In this document: positions 51,511-60,500 of the stretch, in pieces
How positions within the stretch are numbered: the stretch's first letter is position 1
Layout of the letters: each line of letters starts with the position of its first letter
Assembly: GCA_049116315.1 (NCBI GenBank)
Contig: JAGDZD010000006.1
Span: 108,421 to 172,420, forward strand
DNA: 64,000 nt
Direction of reading: 5' to 3'
Source of the DNA: Thalassobius sp049116315
GTDB taxonomy: Bacteria > Pseudomonadota > Alphaproteobacteria > Rhodobacterales > Rhodobacteraceae
The notes under the pieces: generated by a model
Database searches by the model: none
What the model saw: the letters and a program-made list of their open reading frames with translations, nothing else
Told to the model about the DNA's origin: nothing
Program-made: the position numbers and the translations under genes

Positions 51511-52404
51511 TCATTCGCTCCTCAACAAATAAAGCTGAAGTAGGCTCACCACCAACAAGATGGTGAACAACACCACTGTTTGCGCAGCCGCATACCCCAT
51601 GTTGAACCCATTGAAGGCGGTGTCGTAGATCATCAAAACCAAAGGCTTGGTCGAGTTCAACGGCCCGCCGGGGTTGTTCGTTGTCATGTTAAAGACGTGA
51701 TCAAAAATCCGCAGGAACCCAATTGAGGAAAACACCACGATGAACACCATTGTCGGTTTCAGCAATGGCAGGGTGATCTGCGTCAAAACAGTGCCCCAGC
51801 CCACGCCGTCAATCTTGGCGGCTTCGTAGTACGAGGTTGGGATGGCCCGGATACCAGCCATAAAGATGATCACCTGAAATCCAAGGCCCGCCCAAATGGC
51901 CGGAGCCAGAACCGCAGGCAAGGCATTGGTGGTGGAATTCAAAAACTCGATCTGAGCGATGCCAAAACTGGCCAGAATATTGTTGAACAATCCAATCGGG
52001 ACACCTTGGTAGAACCAGCGCCAGACCCAAGCCATCGCAACCGCGCTGGTCATAAAGGGCAGAAAATACAGCAGGCGCAGCAAGCCATGCAAAAACCGCA
52101 GCTTGTCCAGATGATAGGCAATCACAAAACTCAGCACCAAGCTGACCGGTGTGCCGATCAACAGATAGGCAAACGTGTTCTTAAACACTTTCCAGAACAC
52201 CGGATCGTTCCAAAGCGTGACGTAGTTATCAAATCCCGTCCAAGACCGCGTGCCCAACAGGTTCCATTCTTGAAACGAGATCACAAAGGCGGTGCCTGTC
52301 GGATAGAACCGGATCACCCCGTAAAACACCACCGGCAACGCCAGAAATGTCCAAGCCCAGACAATCTGTTTTTGCTTGATGGTCAGGTTGCGATAAAGGG
52401 TCAT
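51511..52404 (-). CDS. Carbohydrate ABC transporter permease, MalF/UgpA type
   Basis: A 297-residue permease with six helices, beginning AWTFLALPVVFYGVIRFYPTGTAFVISF. The EAA motif is YYEAAKIDGVGWGTVLTQITLPLLKPTMVFI (about 193-223). ATG 52404 is chosen; a GTG five codons earlier is possible. It follows the binding-protein gene, with a UUCG-capped hairpin in the 67-base gap, and is followed by the MalG-type permease after one base. Confidence 0.92.
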   Translation of the reverse strand: MTLYRNLTIKQKQIVWAWTFLALPVVFYGVIRFYPTGTAFVISFQEWNLLGTRSWTGFDNYVTLWNDPVFWKVFKNTFAYLLIGTPVSLVLSFVIAYHLDKLRFLHGLLRLLYFLPFMTSAVAMAWVWRWFYQGVPIGLFNNILASFGIAQIEFLNSTTNALPAVLAPAIWAGLGFQVIIFMAGIRAIPTSYYEAAKIDGVGWGTVLTQITLPLLKPTMVFIVVFSSIGFLRIFDHVFNMTTNNPGGPLNSTKPLVLMIYDTAFNGFNMGYAAAQTVVLFTILLVVSLLQLYLLRSE

Positions 52405-52431
52405 AGTCAGCGCCGCCACTCAAAGGGTACT

Positions 52432-52453
52432 CACCCCCGCCGAAGCGGAGGTG
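52432..52453 (-). terminator. UUCG-capped intercistronic hairpin after the binding-protein gene
   Basis: On the transcribed (minus) strand the sequence reads CACCTCCGC-TTCG-GCGGGGGTG, nine pairs (one G-U) closed by the very stable UUCG tetraloop. It lies 18 bases after the binding-protein stop. No U-run follows, so it probably protects the upstream mRNA or limits read-through. Confidence 0.65.
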
Positions 52454-52471
52454 GTTTCACCAATATTTCAG

Positions 52472-53728
52472 TTATTTACCGTAGTACTCATTGAGGATTT
52501 TCTGCTCCTCAGTGGCGGCAACTGAAATCGCCTCCACGGCGGTTTGGCCTTCGATATCCATACGCGACACCATATCCATCAACGCCTGACGCTGCGCAGA
52601 CTCGTTGGCAAATTTGGTGGTGTTGGCATAGGCAAGGCCACGAATGAACGGGCCAAAGACATCATTGTTGGCGTTCGCTTCGGTCAGGCCTACCGATGGT
52701 TTGGCCGGCAATTCACCAACAACATCCAACCAAACCTGCATCGCCTCATCCGAGGTCACATATTGCATGAATTTCACCGCCGCATCGCGCTTTTCGCCTT
52801 CTGCTTTGGTGGTGATCGCATTCACCCAATACGAGGAATAGTTTGATTTGGTGCCATCCGGACCAGCGGGCAGTTCGGCGACGCCCCACTTCAAGCCGCG
52901 AATTTTGTTCAAGGACCCGATGCGGAACGATCCATCAATATGCATCCCGGCGCGACCGGCCTTAAACGCGGCCTGAGGTTCATCCATAAAGCCAAAGGCG
53001 GTCACCTTGTGTTCTTTGGCAAGACCAACGTAGAAATCGAGCGCCTTTTGGCCCGCTTCGCTGTTGTAGTTCACCTGCTTATAGTCATCCAAGTAAGGCT
53101 CACCACCAAACTGACGGACCAAGACTTCGCGGAACCAATGGTGATCTTGTGCATTCATCCCAGCGGTGATCCCCACCTGCGTGATGTTGCCCGCACCATC
53201 CAATTTGGTCAGCTTTTTGGCTGTGGCGACCAGCTCGTCAAGATTGGCCGGAGGTCCATCGACGCCCGCTTCGTCAAACAGGCGTTGGTTATAGAACAGG
53301 GCAAGACTGCGCACCGCAGTCGGCAGCGCCCAATAATTGTCGCCTTCGCGCATTGCGCTGACCATCGGAAAAAAATCCGCAGAAACGGAATCGGCGTCAA
53401 ACACATCGGCCGGAAGCGGCTGGATCAGCTGCGCTTCTTTGTAATCATTCAACCAGCCATAAAACAGCTGTACAACATCTGGCCCCTCACCCGCAGGAAT
53501 AGCGGCTGCCACCTTGGTGCGGTAATCCGCATAGGGGAAATGGGTCATCTTCACGGTGATCCCTGGGTTTTCCGCTTCGAACCCTTCGATCAATTGTTCC
53601 ATCGCTTTGACGCGCGCGTCAAAGAAGTACTGCCAATATTCAATTTCGACGGCCTGCGCCGCAGACGAAAACAGGGCTGCAGCCCCGGTCAGACCCGCCA
53701 AAGTTAAGGCTTTGAAAGTGCGCTTCAT
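52472..53728 (-). CDS. Carbohydrate ABC transporter substrate-binding protein (family 1)
   Basis: A 418-residue periplasmic protein with a signal peptide (MKRTFKALTLAGLTGAAALF..., cut near residue 26). SBP family 1 features are MEQLIEGFEAENPGITVKMTHFPYADYRTKVAAAIPAGEGPDVVQLFYGWLNDY (about 43-96) and GRAGMHIDGSFRIGSL (about 260). It should bind a sugar or sugar conjugate for the importer. It is the first gene of the operon, facing a ROK regulator, with a long inverted repeat between them. The linked lyase, kinase and deacetylase suggest a modified amino sugar, but no ligand residues prove it. Confidence 0.93.
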   Translation of the reverse strand: MKRTFKALTLAGLTGAAALFSSAAQAVEIEYWQYFFDARVKAMEQLIEGFEAENPGITVKMTHFPYADYRTKVAAAIPAGEGPDVVQLFYGWLNDYKEAQLIQPLPADVFDADSVSADFFPMVSAMREGDNYWALPTAVRSLALFYNQRLFDEAGVDGPPANLDELVATAKKLTKLDGAGNITQVGITAGMNAQDHHWFREVLVRQFGGEPYLDDYKQVNYNSEAGQKALDFYVGLAKEHKVTAFGFMDEPQAAFKAGRAGMHIDGSFRIGSLNKIRGLKWGVAELPAGPDGTKSNYSSYWVNAITTKAEGEKRDAAVKFMQYVTSDEAMQVWLDVVGELPAKPSVGLTEANANNDVFGPFIRGLAYANTTKFANESAQRQALMDMVSRMDIEGQTAVEAISVAATEEQKILNEYYGK

Positions 53729-53803
53729 GGTGTTTCTCCCGTTGGAATTTTCGTGCCATGACGCACAGCTATTTTTAGCTTTGCACGTCGATAATCCGAA
53801 AGT

Positions 53804-53845
53804 ATTAACTCAAATCAGTTGAATTATCAAGTGAATTGAGTTAAT
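53804..53845. promoter_or_regulatory. Inverted-repeat operator, candidate ROK binding site
   Basis: ATTAACTCAA (53804-53813) and TTGAGTTAAT (53836-53845) are perfect 10-base inverted arms around a central TTGA-ATTA-TCAA (53819-53830). The repeat lies 8 bases before the ROK gene start and about 75 before the binding-protein start, so it can govern both. AT-rich paired half-sites of this kind are normal for NagC-type ROK repressors. Confidence 0.6.
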
Positions 53846-53853
53846 CATACAGT

Positions 53854-55008
53854 ATGACCTCCTCCTCCCCCACACCCGGCACCAATGCCGGACGATCCCG
53901 AAGCTCGAACCGCCAAGCGGTCCTTGGGCGAATCCAATCCGCGGGCGAAATGGGACGCGCTCAGATCGCCCGCGACCTTGGCCTTTCAACGCAAGCTGTC
54001 AGCAACATCATCGCCGAATTACAGCAAGAAGGTTTTCTGCTGGAAACCGGAATCCGCTCGGCAGGGCGCGGCCTTCCGGCGGTGCAATATGGGGTCAATC
54101 CCGAAGGGGGCTATGCGTTGGGGTTTGAAATTCGACCCGACGCCATCTTTGCGGCGCTGGTCGATTTGCACGGCCAAGCGATCGAGACAGAGCGGCGACC
54201 GCTTGAGACCACAGAACCAAGTATCGTGTTGAATACAGTGGTTAATCTAAGGGATGAACTGCTGCACAAATCGGGCATTCAGCCCAGCCGCGTCTTGGGC
54301 GTAGGTGTGGTGATCCCCGGCCCCTTTGGCGAAACCGGCCTGTCTGGCCTTGGCTCTGATTTGGCGGGCTGGCAACAGATCGATGCAAAGGCTTTGTTTC
54401 AAGAGGCGCTGAACTTACCGGTGGAGCTGAGCAATGACGCCAATGCGGCCGCCATGTCCGAACGCTTGACACAGGGCCTTTCGAATTTCGCATATTTGTA
54501 TTTTGGCGCGGGTCTTGGGTTGGGATTGATCAATCAAGGTCAGCTGGTTGCGGGTGCGTTTGGCAACGCAGGTGAAATTGGCCACGTGCCGATTATGACG
54601 CCCAATGGGCCAAGCCCGCTTGAACTGCAGCTGAGTCGCGTCGCTGCGCAGCGCCATTTGGCCGCCCACGGCGCCATCGATATCGCCGCTTTGGAACGCC
54701 TTTATGTGGAGGCAGATCCGCTGTTGATGGCTTGGCTGGAAACCGCAGGCGAAGCTCTGTCCCAAGCCTTGGCCATCATCGAAAATCTATTGGACCCGCA
54801 TTCAGTGGTTCTGGGGGGCGCGATGCCCGAGGTCATTATCGATCATTTGGTCCAGCACACCCAGTTGCCCACGCTGTCGGTCTCCAATCGCAGCGACAAT
54901 CCCCATCCTCGGCTGTTGCGTGGCACCTGCGGACGTCTGACAGCAACCTTGGGGGCCGCCTCTTTGATTTTAAACCGAGCATTTACACCACAAGCAGCTT
55001 CTCTTTGA
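53854..55008 (+). CDS. ROK family transcriptional repressor
   Basis: A 384-residue ROK protein of the NagC/XylR type. Residues 20-70 are the winged helix (RQAVLGRIQSAGEMGRAQIARDLGLSTQAVSNIIAELQQEG). The ROK sugar-kinase-like domain follows with NDANAAAMSE (about 190) and GAGLGLGLINQGQLVAGAFGNAGEIGHVPI (about 215-244). The usual zinc motif (CxCGxxGCxE) after the GHxxV block is absent here, where the sequence reads MTPNGPSPLELQLS. It diverges from the importer operon with an inverted repeat between, and precedes the PIG-L gene by 15 bases, so it probably represses both in the absence of a sugar signal. Confidence 0.9.
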   Translation: MTSSSPTPGTNAGRSRSSNRQAVLGRIQSAGEMGRAQIARDLGLSTQAVSNIIAELQQEGFLLETGIRSAGRGLPAVQYGVNPEGGYALGFEIRPDAIFAALVDLHGQAIETERRPLETTEPSIVLNTVVNLRDELLHKSGIQPSRVLGVGVVIPGPFGETGLSGLGSDLAGWQQIDAKALFQEALNLPVELSNDANAAAMSERLTQGLSNFAYLYFGAGLGLGLINQGQLVAGAFGNAGEIGHVPIMTPNGPSPLELQLSRVAAQRHLAAHGAIDIAALERLYVEADPLLMAWLETAGEALSQALAIIENLLDPHSVVLGGAMPEVIIDHLVQHTQLPTLSVSNRSDNPHPRLLRGTCGRLTATLGAASLILNRAFTPQAASL

Positions 55009-55023
55009 CCCATAGGACGCCCC

Positions 55024-57336
55024 ATGCCGCTCACTGACCAAATTCGCATTGCCCGTGAACGCACTCAGCCGCGCATCGTGCAGCTGTGGCAAGCCTTGGC
55101 CCCGTTGAAAACGGTGGTCTCCTTTATGAACACCGGCGCTCACCCGGATGATGAAACCTCGGCCATGCTGGCGGCGATGAGTTTTCGCGACGGCATTGAC
55201 CTCAGCTATGCGTGCTCAACCCGTGGTGAAGGTGGACAAAACGACATTGGCACCGAGGCAACAGAAACCTTGGGCGTGCTGCGCACCGCCGAAATGGAAC
55301 GCGCCTGCGATGTGTTGAATTTGCGGATGTATTGGCTGTCGGTGTCCCCCGATGACAGCATCTTTGACTTTGGCTTTTCCAAGTCGGGTGTTGAAACCAT
55401 GGGCAAATGGGGACGCGCACGCACCCTAGCCCGGTTTGTCGACATCCTGCGCACCGAGAAGCCCGATATTATCTGTCCAACCTTTTTGGACATACCCGGC
55501 CAACATGGTCACCACCGCGCCATGACCGAAGCCGCGCATTTGGTGATGGACCTTGCCGCCGACCCTGCCTTCCCCGACAGTTCTTTGCCCCCATGGCAGG
55601 TCAGTAAAATGTATCTGCCCGCGTGGTCCGGGGCCGGACAGGCCTATGATGATGACCTGCCTCCGCCGCCAACCACTTTGACCGTTTCAGCGGATGGGGT
55701 TGATCCGGTGACTGGCTGGTCGTACGAGCGTATCGCCCAGCAAAGCCGCGCCTTTCATCAGACTCAAGCCATGGGGCGCTGGGTGCCCACCGGCTCTGAG
55801 CGCAACTGGCCGCTGCACCTTGCGGTCAGCCATGTCAGCGGCCCGGATGAGACCGTGTTTTCCGGTCTCCCCCAGACGCTTGCGGATCTCGGCTATGCAG
55901 ACTGTCAGGCACATATTGATGCTGCGCTTAGCGCCTTCCCTGATTTCCCTGCTGTGCTGCAAAACGCCAGCAAGGCCTTGGCTATCCTGCAAAAAGCCGA
56001 GCCTGACGCGCAGATTGCGCATAAAATTGACCGCAAAATCTCTCAGCTGTCCCGCGTTATTCGCATCGCTGCAGGTGCGGAGCTTCATGTTCAGTTAAAC
56101 AAAGACCATTTACAGCCCACGGATACCGCAACGGTGATCGAAGAGTTCAGACATGGGCAAGCCGATGAGGCGTCGATTTCGTATCGATTGCCCGAAGGAT
56201 GGACCGTCAAGGACACAGAGGTGCAATTGAGCGGAGCCGCGCTCAGCGATCCCTATCCACACACCTATTTGCCCCATCAACCAGCCGCCCCCTGTGCAGT
56301 GCTCGAACTGGTCACACATGGGGTTCAAAGCACAACTGATATCCCGTTTGAACTGTGTCCTTTGGTTTTGCCGAAACGATCGGTCACGCTCAGCCCTCTG
56401 AGCGATGTGATCAATCTGCGCAATCTTCGGCGCGACATAACGCTAAGCCTAAGTGATATCGCGCCCTCAGGCGCCACACCAGCGGCCACGCTGCCCTCTG
56501 ACTGGCAGGCGGCGCAAACGGACACCGGGATGCAGCTCACCGCTCCAGCGGCTGTGGCGGCGGGACGGCACAGCATTGCCCTCACGCTTGATGGGCAAGC
56601 CGCACAAACCGCTCAGCTGATCAACCACCCGCATATAGAACCCCGCGCCTATGTGCGCCCCGCAGAGGTACAGGTCCAGGTGGTGGATTGCGCCGTGCCA
56701 GATGTGAAAGTTGGCTATATCGGCGGCGGCAATGATCGGGTGGACCATTGGCTTGATCGTTTGGGGGTTGATGTCACAGCACTCAGTGATGACGATCTGC
56801 AATCAGATAGTGCATTGGCCAAATACGACAGCATTCTGATCGGGATTTTTGCAATGAAATTCCGCAAAGGCCTGGCGGAACAGATGCCGCGCTTGCATCG
56901 CTGGACCGAAGCTGGGGGCACCTTGGTCACGCTCTATCACCGGCCTTGGGACAATTGGGATCAAGATCGCATTCCACCGCGCCGTCTTGAAGTTGGTCAA
57001 CCTTCGCTGCGGTGGCGGGTGACCGATGAAAACGCCGAAGTGACCGCTTTGTCCGATCACCCATTGCTGACGACGCCGAACAAGATCTCTGCGGCGGATT
57101 GGGCCGGATGGCACAAAGAACGCGGCATCTACTTCGCCAAGAGCTGGTCCAACGACTATACCCCGGTGCTAGAGATGGCCGACCCCGACGAACAGGCCCA
57201 TCGCGGTGCGTTGCTATGTGCAGATATTGGGAGAGGTCGCCACGTGCATTGCGCCCTTATTCTGCATCATCAAATGGAAAAGCTGGTGCCCGGTGGATTC
57301 CGCTTGATGGCCAACCTTTTGGCCAAGCGCACGTAA
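55024..57336 (+). CDS. Large PIG-L family deacetylase with C-terminal glutamine-amidotransferase-like domain
   Basis: A 770-residue protein; simple PIG-L enzymes have about 230. The PIG-L domain (about 28-250) has the zinc motif AHPDDE (residues 39-44) and the second ligand cluster HGHH (161-164). A beta-rich middle part (about 350-555) has no clear family to me. From about residue 565 (VKVGYIGGGNDRVDHWLDRLGVDVTALSDDDL, later WTEAGGTLVTLYH) it looks like a flavodoxin/GATase-1-like fold. PIG-L enzymes remove N-acetyl groups from GlcNAc-type sugars. No signal peptide is seen, so it acts in the cytoplasm on imported material. It is 15 bases after the ROK gene and probably co-transcribed. Confidence 0.85.
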   Translation: MPLTDQIRIARERTQPRIVQLWQALAPLKTVVSFMNTGAHPDDETSAMLAAMSFRDGIDLSYACSTRGEGGQNDIGTEATETLGVLRTAEMERACDVLNLRMYWLSVSPDDSIFDFGFSKSGVETMGKWGRARTLARFVDILRTEKPDIICPTFLDIPGQHGHHRAMTEAAHLVMDLAADPAFPDSSLPPWQVSKMYLPAWSGAGQAYDDDLPPPPTTLTVSADGVDPVTGWSYERIAQQSRAFHQTQAMGRWVPTGSERNWPLHLAVSHVSGPDETVFSGLPQTLADLGYADCQAHIDAALSAFPDFPAVLQNASKALAILQKAEPDAQIAHKIDRKISQLSRVIRIAAGAELHVQLNKDHLQPTDTATVIEEFRHGQADEASISYRLPEGWTVKDTEVQLSGAALSDPYPHTYLPHQPAAPCAVLELVTHGVQSTTDIPFELCPLVLPKRSVTLSPLSDVINLRNLRRDITLSLSDIAPSGATPAATLPSDWQAAQTDTGMQLTAPAAVAAGRHSIALTLDGQAAQTAQLINHPHIEPRAYVRPAEVQVQVVDCAVPDVKVGYIGGGNDRVDHWLDRLGVDVTALSDDDLQSDSALAKYDSILIGIFAMKFRKGLAEQMPRLHRWTEAGGTLVTLYHRPWDNWDQDRIPPRRLEVGQPSLRWRVTDENAEVTALSDHPLLTTPNKISAADWAGWHKERGIYFAKSWSNDYTPVLEMADPDEQAHRGALLCADIGRGRHVHCALILHHQMEKLVPGGFRLMANLLAKRT

Positions 57337-57396
57337 CATTCCATAGGTCCGCTGTTCTGCTTGGACCTTTCAGCAAGACACCTCCCCCATTGGGCC

Positions 57397-57412
57397 CGCC
57401 CCTATTGGGGCG
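57397..57412 (+). terminator. Short GC hairpin downstream of the PIG-L gene
   Basis: CGCCCC (57397-57402) and GGGGCG (57407-57412) with a TATT loop, 60 bases past the PIG-L stop. It has no T-run. The stronger bidirectional stem further on is more likely to end transcription. Confidence 0.4.
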
Positions 57413-57470
57413 AACCAAACCCCATATGTGATCGCTTGTTCTCCCGCCGGTTTACCGGATCACGATCACA

Positions 57471-57507
57471 AAAAGGCGCGCGCTGGATAAACCAACGCGC
57501 GCCTTTT
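57471..57507. terminator. Bidirectional terminator between PIG-L and RTX genes
   Basis: Perfect 12-base arms AAAAGGCGCGCG (57471-57482) and CGCGCGCCTTTT (57496-57507), with inner TGG/CCA pairing. The A-run on one side and T-run on the other give a U-tract in both directions, so it can stop both converging transcripts. It begins 21 bases past the RTX stop. Confidence 0.85.
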
Positions 57508-57528
57508 GATGTTTTAAGGGGCTGCGGA

Positions 57529-60500
57529 TTAAAGCAGCTCGCTTTCGTTCACGACACCCAGAACCGAGGCGAGCAATACAGTAGAACCATCGGCCATTTC
57601 AACCAATGTACTGTCGACGCCACCAACACCATCGGTGTCCACTTCGCCAAAGCTCGAGATGGTCTGACCGCCAGATAGCGACAGCACATCAGTACCAAGG
57701 TCAAAGTCGTTGATGATGTCATCACCTGAACCCTGAGCAAAGTCGAAGGTATCCGCACCGGTGCCACCGGTCAGAACATCGTTGCCAAAGCCGCCGTCGA
57801 TGGTGTCATCACCTGCGCCACCCTCGATGACATCCGCACCGTTGGCCCCATTCAGCAGATCCCCAGCTGCGGTACCGGTGATGGTGTCATCGCCGAATGT
57901 CCCCGCCACAGAGTTGCCCGATAGGATGGAACCGAACACGCCGCTGCCATCTGGGTTGTAGCCCTGAGATGTGGCCAGATCGATCAAGAAGTGCTGATCG
58001 GTCAGGTCGCCTGCATCGACGTTTTCAAAGGTGATCAGGTTCACGAAGCCATCGCCGTTTCCGTTCGCATCGATCTGCAGAACGGCATCTGTGCCGTCCT
58101 GGATCATCCGCAAGAAACCAGACCCGAATGGGTTAGAAACACCATCCCAACCCGTCAAGCTGTTGTTGACCAGCGTGTTGATATCCAAGCGATCCTCGGT
58201 CACGTCGAAATCAGTGATCGTTGCTTGATTGTAGACGTTGAACGACCCGTTTTGCAGCGTGATTGTATCCGCCCCGGTTCCCAGAGTGAGGTTGGTGTGG
58301 ATCAGGCGTGAAGCGTGCCCGCCCTGAAGTTGCAAGTAAATCTGGTCATCACCCGACCCTGCATCCACCACATCCGACGAATAGTACCCAACAGTGTAGA
58401 AGATATCATTCCCGGCGCCGCCGTTCATGACGTCATAGACACCATTGATGTTCTCGTACTGACCATAGAAGTAGTCATTCCCATCGCCACCGTTCATGGT
58501 GTCCGATCCATACTGACCATGCAGTTGGTCAGAACCAGACCCACCATTGATCAGGTCGTCGCCGTCCCCACCTTGATAGTTACCACCACCTTCTCCACCG
58601 TTCAGAACGTCATCGCCGTCTTCACCGTAGAGATAGTCATAGTCTGCGCCACCGTTCAGCTCATCACCGCCGGCACCACCATAGAGGCTGTCGCGACCAT
58701 CCCCACCGTTCAGCGTATCCGATGATGCCCCACCGTTCAGACGGTCATTGCCGCCTTCACCGCTGATCGTATCGGTACCGATGGTCCCGTCCAGCGTCTC
58801 ACTGGCAGAGGTCCCAACAATGTTGATCCCCGCAGGCACCGTTCCATCCGGAGGATAGGCAGGTGTGAAGTTCGCAGCGGTGAAATCACCAACGTTGGTG
58901 TTTTCAAAGGTGATCAACGTGTAGAAGTTGTCGCCTCCGCCATTCAGATCCACGCTTAGAACCGTATTCAGACCATCCTGAACCAAGCGGAGGTAGCCAC
59001 CGTTTGGATTGAGAACCGCATCCGCAAATGGGTTGGTTGCCCCATCCCAGCCGGTGAAGTTGTTGTTCACCATCGCATCGATGTTCAGATGATCTTCTGC
59101 GGTGTTGAAATCGGTGACCGTGGCTTGGGTGTAATCATTCGCGCCCACCCCTTGGATCAGCAAAGTGTCTGCGCCAGTTCCCAAGGTGATGTTGGCGTTG
59201 ATTGGCCGTGAGCTGTAACCGCCATAGAGGTTCAAACGCACGGTATCATCACCAGAACCCGCATCCACCACATCGGATGAATAGTAGGCTACATCGTAGA
59301 AGATATCATTCCCGGCGCCGCCGTTCATGACGTCATAGACACCAATGACGTTCTCGTACTGACCGTAGAAGATATCATTCCCATCGCCACCGTTCATGGT
59401 GTCCGACCCATACTGACCTTGCATTTGGTCAGAGCCAGATCCACCGTTGATCAGGTCGTCGCCGTCACCACCTTGATAGTAACCACCACCTTCTCCGCCG
59501 TTCAGAACGTCATCGCCGTCTTCACCGTAGAGATAGTCATAGTCTGCGCCACCGTTCAGCTCATCACCGCCGGCACCACCATAGAGGCTGTCGCGACCAT
59601 CGCCACCGTTCAGCGTATCCGGAGACGATCCACCGTTCAGACGGTCATTGCCACCCTCACCGCTTAGCGTATCCGCACCAATGGTGCCGTCCAATGTTTC
59701 ACCCGCTGCGGTGCCAACAACGTTGATCCCCGCAGGCACCGTTCCATCCGGAGGATAGGCAGGCGTGAAGTTCGCAGCGGTGAAGTCACCAACATTGGTG
59801 TTTTCAAAGGTCACGAAGGTGTAGAAGTTATCCCCTCCACCATTCAGATCCACGCTCAGAACCGTGTTCAGACCATCCTGAACCAAGCGGAGGTAGCCAC
59901 CGTTTGGATTAAGAACTGCATCGGCAAACGGGTTGGTCGAACCATCCCAACCGGTGAAGTTGTTGTTCAACATAGCGTCGATGTTCAGATGATCTTCTGC
60001 GGTGTTGAAATCGGTGACCGTGACTTGGGTGTATTGGTTTGACGTCAAACCCTGCACAACCAAGGTGTCTTCACCCGCGCCCAATGTGATCGTGGCGTTG
60101 ATCGGCCGTGAGCTGTAGCCGCCGTAAAGCTGCAAGTTCACGAGGTCATCTCCGGTACCCGCATCAACAATGTCAGATGAATAGTAGCCAACAGTGTTGA
60201 AGACATCATTCCCGGCGCCGCCGTTCATAACATCATAGGTGCCAATGACGTTCTCATATTGACCGTAGAAGTAGTCATCGCCGTCGCCACCATTCATGGT
60301 GTCCGAACCGTACTGACCATACAGGTAATCCCGACCGGAACCGCCGTTGATCTCGTCGTCGCCGTCACCACCTTGCAGCTGGCCACCACCTTCTCCACCG
60401 TTCAGAACGTCATCGCCGTCTTCACCATAGAGATAGTCATACCCTTCGCCACCGATCAGCACGTCGTCGCCAGCTTCCCCGTAAAGGAAGTCATTGCCAG

